A DNA stretch of 64,000 nucleotides, from assembly GCA_016197205.1 (NCBI GenBank), contig JACPWG010000047.1:17646-81645 (forward strand), given 5' to 3'. This document shows positions 60,688 to 64,000 of the stretch, piece by piece. The position numbers were made by a program, and so were the translations under genes. Under the pieces are notes generated by a model that saw only the letters and a program-made list of their open reading frames with translations, made no database searches and was not told the origin of the DNA. The stretch is from Planctomycetota bacterium (lineage in GTDB: Bacteria > Planctomycetota > MHYJ01 > WSZJ01 > JACPWG01). The first letter of the stretch is position 1. Each line of letters starts with the position of its first letter.

Positions 60688-61254
60688 ATGACCGTCCAGG
60701 TCCTGAAGCGACGCTTCACGGTGGAAGAGTACTATCGTATGGGCGAGGCAGGAATCTTGCGCCCAGACGACCGCGTTGAACTTCTGGAGGGGGAGGTGGT
60801 GGAGATGTCGCCGATCGGGCCGGAGCATGCGTCCTGCGTGACGGGGATCGATCAACTCCTGCAACAGAGACTCGGAGATCGCGCGGTCGTCCGCGTACAG
60901 AGCCCCGTCCGCCTTGGCCCCCGTTCCGAGCCGCAGCCGGACCTCGCGTTGGCGCGACCGCCTGCCGCGAGTTACGCGAAGCGTCACCCGGCCCCGTCGG
61001 ATCTCTTCCTGGTCATCGAAGTCGCGGACACCACTCTCGAAACCGACCGGGAGGTGAAGCTTCCGCTGTACGCCCGCGCACGGGTGGAGGAGGTCTGGCT
61101 GGTGGATCTGGAGGGGCAGGCGGTGGAGGTGCATCGACGACCGGTCCGCGGCGCGTACCAGGACGTGCGACGCGTCGCCCGAGGCGGACGGCTGGAGCTC
61201 GTGTCCCTGGCCGGAGGCTCGCTGACGGTCGAGGAGGTGCTAGGAATTTCTTGA
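60688..61254 (+). CDS. Uma2/DUF820-family nuclease-fold protein, second copy
   Basis: 188 residues from ATG 60688 with GGAGGA upstream; the frame is open much further back, but that part is repeat sequence. Typical Uma2 layout: FTVEEYYRMGEAGILRPDDR, VELLEGEVVEMSPIGPEH, QSPVRLGPRSEPQPDLALAR, then the core LFLVIEVADTTLETDREVKL, PLYARARVEEVWLVDLEGQA and VEVHRRP. The acidic and Lys residues of the restriction-endonuclease-like core are kept. It is only distantly similar to the copy at 7681, which suggests separate acquisition and not a local duplication. Function unknown; single gene. Confidence 0.9.
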   Translation: MTVQVLKRRFTVEEYYRMGEAGILRPDDRVELLEGEVVEMSPIGPEHASCVTGIDQLLQQRLGDRAVVRVQSPVRLGPRSEPQPDLALARPPAASYAKRHPAPSDLFLVIEVADTTLETDREVKLPLYARARVEEVWLVDLEGQAVEVHRRPVRGAYQDVRRVARGGRLELVSLAGGSLTVEEVLGIS

Positions 61255-61582
61255 AGGGGGGAGGGCACGGTCCGAGGGCCGGCCATCGACGGAGAGGCGG
61301 TCTGCCCACCGCCGCCCCCCCCGAAGGACTGAAGCATGAAGTGGACGTGCTCGCGCCCGATGGCTCGACGCTTTGGGCGGGGTTCTACACGGCCCAAGAC
61401 CGCTGACCGGCGAACGCACCACGCCCCCTTTGGGTACTGTACCGGAAGCGGGGGAGGCGATGCGAAGGGTCCGTGCGAGTGCGGGTGCAGGGCGGAAGCC
61501 CTGCACCACAATGGCCGCGCGCCACTGTCGAAAGCGGTCGGTCGATAGCAGCCCCCCCCCCCCCGCCTGCCGCCGATTGACC
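61255..61582. repeat. Gene-free stretch with a family C hairpin and a 13-C run
   Basis: 61463-61512 carries GGTGCAGGGCGGAAGCCCTG, one family C hairpin, without clear element ends. 61552-61564 is a run of 13 C. No gene. Confidence 0.5.
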
Positions 61583-61903
61583 TCAGAACGGCAGGTATTT
61601 CCCCACGAGGTCGTACGGCGCCAGCGAGGTCAAAAGCTGGAAGCGCACGCAGAGGTGGACGACCACCATGAGGAACGCGACGGTCAGCACCAGCGAGAAG
61701 AGGCGCGACACCAGGCTCGGGCCGGGGAGCTTCGGCTCCTTGTAGGTTTCCTTGAAGTTCTTGTTTTTCTGCTGGCAAGTCGCGCTGCAGAAGTCCCCGA
61801 GGCCCGTCGAGACGAGGCACTTCTCGCACACCGGCTTGTGGCACTGGTGGCACTGGGCGACCGACTCGACTTCTTTATGGTTCAGGCAGAATTTCGTAGG
61901 CAT
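61583..61903 (-). CDS. B-box-type zinc finger membrane protein
   Basis: 106 residues. The N-terminal zinc finger of B-box type (MPTKFCLNHKEVESVAQCHQ, then CHKPVCEKCLVSTGLGDFC, SATC) has paired Cys/His ligands. A Lys-rich stretch follows, then one C-terminal membrane helix (LFSLVLTVAFLMVVVHLCV). Bacterial proteins of this layout (zinc finger plus membrane helix) are common and uncharacterised. The finger would face the cytoplasm and bind protein. GGAGCGAGG lies upstream of the ATG. It stands apart from the next minus-strand gene because of the family F repeat between them. Confidence 0.75.
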   Translation of the reverse strand: MPTKFCLNHKEVESVAQCHQCHKPVCEKCLVSTGLGDFCSATCQQKNKNFKETYKEPKLPGPSLVSRLFSLVLTVAFLMVVVHLCVRFQLLTSLAPYDLVGKYLPF

Positions 61904-61921
61904 GCCTTCCTCGCTCCTAAC

Positions 61922-62025
61922 ACGACACCGCCAAAGAAGTGGAGCCTTCGAGCCCAACGGGAGGGGCGGAGCTTGGCGGAGTCCGTCGCACGTGGCGAAG
62001 CCTTGGATGGAGCGTTGGGGTGCTG
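61922..62025 (+). repeat. Family F element F2, uninterrupted copy
   Basis: AAGAAGTGGAGCCTTCGAGC, ACGGGAGGGGCGGAGCTTGG and GAAGCCTTGGATGGAGCGTT correspond in order to F1 (7361-7545), without the 84-bp family G insert. Confidence 0.65.
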
Positions 62026-62034
62026 AACGCCCTG

Positions 62035-62670
62035 CTAGCGGCCGTAGCCGCCGCCGCCGTAGCCGCCGCTGCCCGCCGGGGAACCGGACGCCGCCGACTC
62101 CGGAGGCGGCGCCGCCCGCCAAGCGATCTCGGTCACCGCCGGCGGACCCGCGTCGGCCTTGTCCCCGAGCCAGGCCTTGAGCGCGGCGGTCATCTCGCCG
62201 ACCGTCCAGCCCGTCCCCCCGCGGATCACCAGCTTGTACCGCTCCCCCTCGTGGACGGCCCGCTCCACGTTCGGCCCCGCCTGTAACACCTTCAGGATGG
62301 CTTCGGGATGGGTCCCCACCGGTTCCGCGAGCGTCAGCTCGCACGACCCGATCAGCGGAAGCGTCGCGGCGTCGATCTCGACTCCCGATACCCCCTGGGT
62401 CGCCGCCGTGAGCGTTGAAAGGCGGAGCGCCCAGCCGCGCGTGACCGTGACGGTGACCCGCCCGGGCTCGACCTTGCACTCCTCGACGGCATTCTGCTTT
62501 CGCAGTTCCTTCTCCAGCGCGGCCTGCTTCTCGGGCCCGTCGAGGCCCCTCACGGCGAGCGTCACCTGCGTTGGCGGGAGCTTGTCCGACGACGATGCGC
62601 TCGAACAGCCGAGCAGGCACAAGGCGGAGAGGCCCGCGGCCAGCTCGAGCCCCCGGCGAAACCTCTTCAT
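62035..62670 (-). CDS. Lipoprotein of unknown function
   Basis: 211 residues with AGGAGGTCGT before the ATG. Lipoprotein signal with lipobox LLGC (ELAAGLSALCLLGCSSASSS). The mature part reads as two ferredoxin-like repeats resembling heavy-metal-associated (HMA) folds without the metal CxxC: TQVTLAVRGLDGPEKQAALE, VEECKVEPGRVTVTVTRGWA, then CELTLAEPVGTHPEAILKVL and ERYKLVIRGGTGWTVGEMTA. The tail is Gly/Tyr-rich (GGYGGGGYGR). The HMA-like reading is by pattern only. It forms a minus-strand group with the next gene upstream but is 124 bp away from it. Confidence 0.7.
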   Translation of the reverse strand: MKRFRRGLELAAGLSALCLLGCSSASSSDKLPPTQVTLAVRGLDGPEKQAALEKELRKQNAVEECKVEPGRVTVTVTRGWALRLSTLTAATQGVSGVEIDAATLPLIGSCELTLAEPVGTHPEAILKVLQAGPNVERAVHEGERYKLVIRGGTGWTVGEMTAALKAWLGDKADAGPPAVTEIAWRAAPPPESAASGSPAGSGGYGGGGYGR

Positions 62671-62793
62671 ACGACCTCCTGATTCCTCGATGCCGGAGAT
62701 AGGATACCTGTTGGCGCATGGCTCGGCAAGCGATTCCCTGGTGCCGCCCTCCCTCTCGCGGTCGGACAGGGGGCCCGGGGATGCAGCGCGCGT

Positions 62794-63594
62794 CTACGCG
62801 CGTCCGGGCAGCGCAATGGACGCCAGTTCCAACAGCCGGGCTTGCAGCCGCGCGATCGGCGCGTCGTCTTCCGGACCCCCGAGCCCGGGCAGGTTCGTCG
62901 AGAGACCTGCGGGGGAGGCCTCCCGTCCCGGCCCCAAAAGCACCCACTCCGCGGGAAAACGCGGCCCCTCCTGGTCGTCCTCCCAGGCGGAGACGTTTTC
63001 CAGCGGCTCCTCCAGGAGTTCGAGGAGTTCCTCCGCCTCGGCGGGACCGAGGGCGCGTTCAAGCCGGCGGATCCGCCCGGGCTCAAGGTCCCCTTCGTCG
63101 ATGCGAAACGGCGGATGGGTCACGGCGACCAGCGTCCCCTGCCAGGACGAGAGCACCACCCGCACGAAGACATGGGCTCCGCGCGGGGTCGCCTCTCCGC
63201 AGAGGAGGAGCGCTCGCGCGTCGGCGGGGAGCGTCGCACGAAGCTCGTCCAGGTATGCGGCCGGGGGAAGATCGCCCAGGCGCCGCCGCAGCTCGTGTCG
63301 TGCCGCGAGCGAGCGCCGGGTGGAGACGAAGCGGCCGGCGTGCCAGCCCCCGAAACCGGCGAGTCCGGCGAGGATGGGGCCGCAGAAGGCAATCGCGAGC
63401 CCGCCCCCGCTGCCGTTTTCGAGCTGGCGCTCAAACGTCTCGGCGAGGAGGAAGACGACGAAAAGGGCGCCGCCGATTCCGCCGGCGCGCTCGACCCAGC
63501 GCTCCCAGGTCAAAAGCGTGCAGCGGCGAATGAGCTCCGCGTCCGACGCTCGGGTCAGTTCCGCGTCGAGCGCTCCGTTGTCTCCTGCCGGCAC
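62794..63594 (-). CDS. Membrane protein of unknown function
   Basis: 266 residues from a GTG. After a short helical start, two membrane segments (about 38-54 GGIGGALFVVFLLAETF and 66-86 LAIAFCGPILAGLAGFGGW). The rest is a soluble domain with an Arg/Leu/Glu-rich helical part, a beta part (ALLLCGEATPRGAHVFVRVV) and an acidic helix (AEAEELLELLEEPLENVSAW). No family is recognised. Its start is 3 bp after the stop of the Pro/Ala-rich fragment upstream, which suggests both once belonged to one operon. Confidence 0.65.
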   Translation of the reverse strand: MPAGDNGALDAELTRASDAELIRRCTLLTWERWVERAGGIGGALFVVFLLAETFERQLENGSGGGLAIAFCGPILAGLAGFGGWHAGRFVSTRRSLAARHELRRRLGDLPPAAYLDELRATLPADARALLLCGEATPRGAHVFVRVVLSSWQGTLVAVTHPPFRIDEGDLEPGRIRRLERALGPAEAEELLELLEEPLENVSAWEDDQEGPRFPAEWVLLGPGREASPAGLSTNLPGLGGPEDDAPIARLQARLLELASIALPGRA

Positions 63595-63597
63595 CGG

Positions 63598-63912
63598 CTA
63601 CTCGTCCCCCGCGGGTTCGTCCCCGTCGGCGGGTGGCTCCGGAGGCGGGGGCGGCGGCGGGGCCGTCTTTCGGGCCGCGGCGAGCGCGGCCGCCCGAGCC
63701 GCGGCGATGGGGCTTAGCGTCTTTCCGGTTCCCTCGGCCGGCTTGCCGGAGGGCGGGGGCGCAGCCGACGCGGGCGGGGCAGCGGGCGCCGCCGCGCGCG
63801 GTGCGGGTGTCGTGGCCGGCCGAAGAGCGGCGCCAGGGGCGGCGCCGGAGGCGGTCGGACCGGCCGCGGCCCGCGGGGTTGCCGGTGCCGCTTCCGAAAT
63901 CGCGACAGGCTT
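63598..63912 (-). pseudogene. C-terminal fragment of a Pro/Ala-rich protein gene
   Basis: About 104 codons without a start codon, ending 3 bp before the membrane protein gene. The peptide is Pro/Ala-rich and disordered (LRPATTPAPRAAAPAAPPAS, ARKTAPPPPPPEPPADGDEP). Upstream an in-frame stop at 63913-63915 and a tandem repeat (63938-63967) replace the expected 5' part. The tight spacing argues that this is a real gene end. It could also be chance open frame in GC-rich DNA. Confidence 0.35.
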
Positions 63913-63937
63913 TCAAGCAACCGAACGGTAGGGATCC

Positions 63938-63967
63938 AAAGCTCGAAGCTCGAAGCTCGAAGCTTGA
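63938..63967. repeat. Tandem AGCTCGA repeat
   Basis: About four units of the 7-bp word AGCTCGA (CTCGAAGCTCGAAGCTCGAA), then the window ends at 64000 without another supported gene. Confidence 0.7.
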
Positions 63968-64000
63968 ACATCGGGGCACCAGGTTGCCACGCCCGAGTTC

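Overview
The window is GC-rich (roughly two thirds G+C by eye) bacterial chromosome. It holds about 40 recognisable protein genes, two tRNA genes, and unusually many short dispersed repeats in the gaps between genes. Several protein families (a DUF1570-type HEATH peptidase, DUF4058, two Uma2/DUF820 proteins, a PrsW-like protein, a large RNase HII-like protein, FHA/GAF/kinase signalling proteins) are typical of Planctomycetota or a nearby uncultured lineage. This assignment is an inference; there is no rRNA here. Vegetative promoters close to TTGACA-N17-TATAAT are frequent and easy to see.

Layout. 1-1885: end of topoisomerase VI subunit B and all of subunit A. 2421-6733: antitoxin remnant, then on the minus strand a fumarylacetoacetate-hydrolase-family gene followed by an isochorismatase-like/phosphotransferase fusion, and a small TPR gene with an intrinsic terminator upstream. 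7210-10400: a three-level nest of repeats, a Uma2 gene, a truncated RNase HII-like gene, tRNA-Ala(CGC), a HAD hydrolase and tRNA-Val(GAC). 10660-16038: response regulator (minus), AAA ATPase overlapping a PrsW-like membrane protein, and a processive family-2 glycosyltransferase. 16246-22123: a heterodimeric ABC exporter pair followed by a MacB/LolCDE-type ATPase and permease. 22512-27089: exported protein and HEATH peptidase (overlapping), then a response regulator-GAF-adenylate cyclase.

27533-35567: zinc-ribbon gene remnant, DUF4058, the type IV pilus ATPases PilT and PilB (minus), and divergently pyruvate phosphate dikinase with a basic tail. 36134-44876: FMN reductase, FHA-kinase plus DUF4388-TPR operon, two unknowns, a solitary HicB-like protein, and a second kinase carrying pilus-ATPase-like N-terminal repeats. 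45078-53636: aminotransferase, a glycogen-binding/coiled-coil secreted protein with a coupled acidic zinc-knuckle protein, a degenerate pseudouridine synthase, two PA2779-like small membrane proteins, and divergently an FHA-GAF-sigma-54 activator. 54007-63912: DUF4097 protein, lipoproteins, a GspB/PilP-like protein, a transglutaminase-elicitor-like secreted protein with a secreted partner, a second Uma2, and small membrane proteins.

Two themes link the region. First, signalling around a type IV pilus or cell-surface machine: PilB/PilT, a GspB-like protein, kinases, FHA and DUF4388 proteins, a cyclase and an enhancer-binding protein. Second, a community of short non-coding elements (families A to K here, about 85-400 bp, most with terminal inverted repeats). 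Some carry target-site duplications, one has an apparent empty site, they nest inside each other, and they have cut at least three genes. None of them encodes a transposase within this window.
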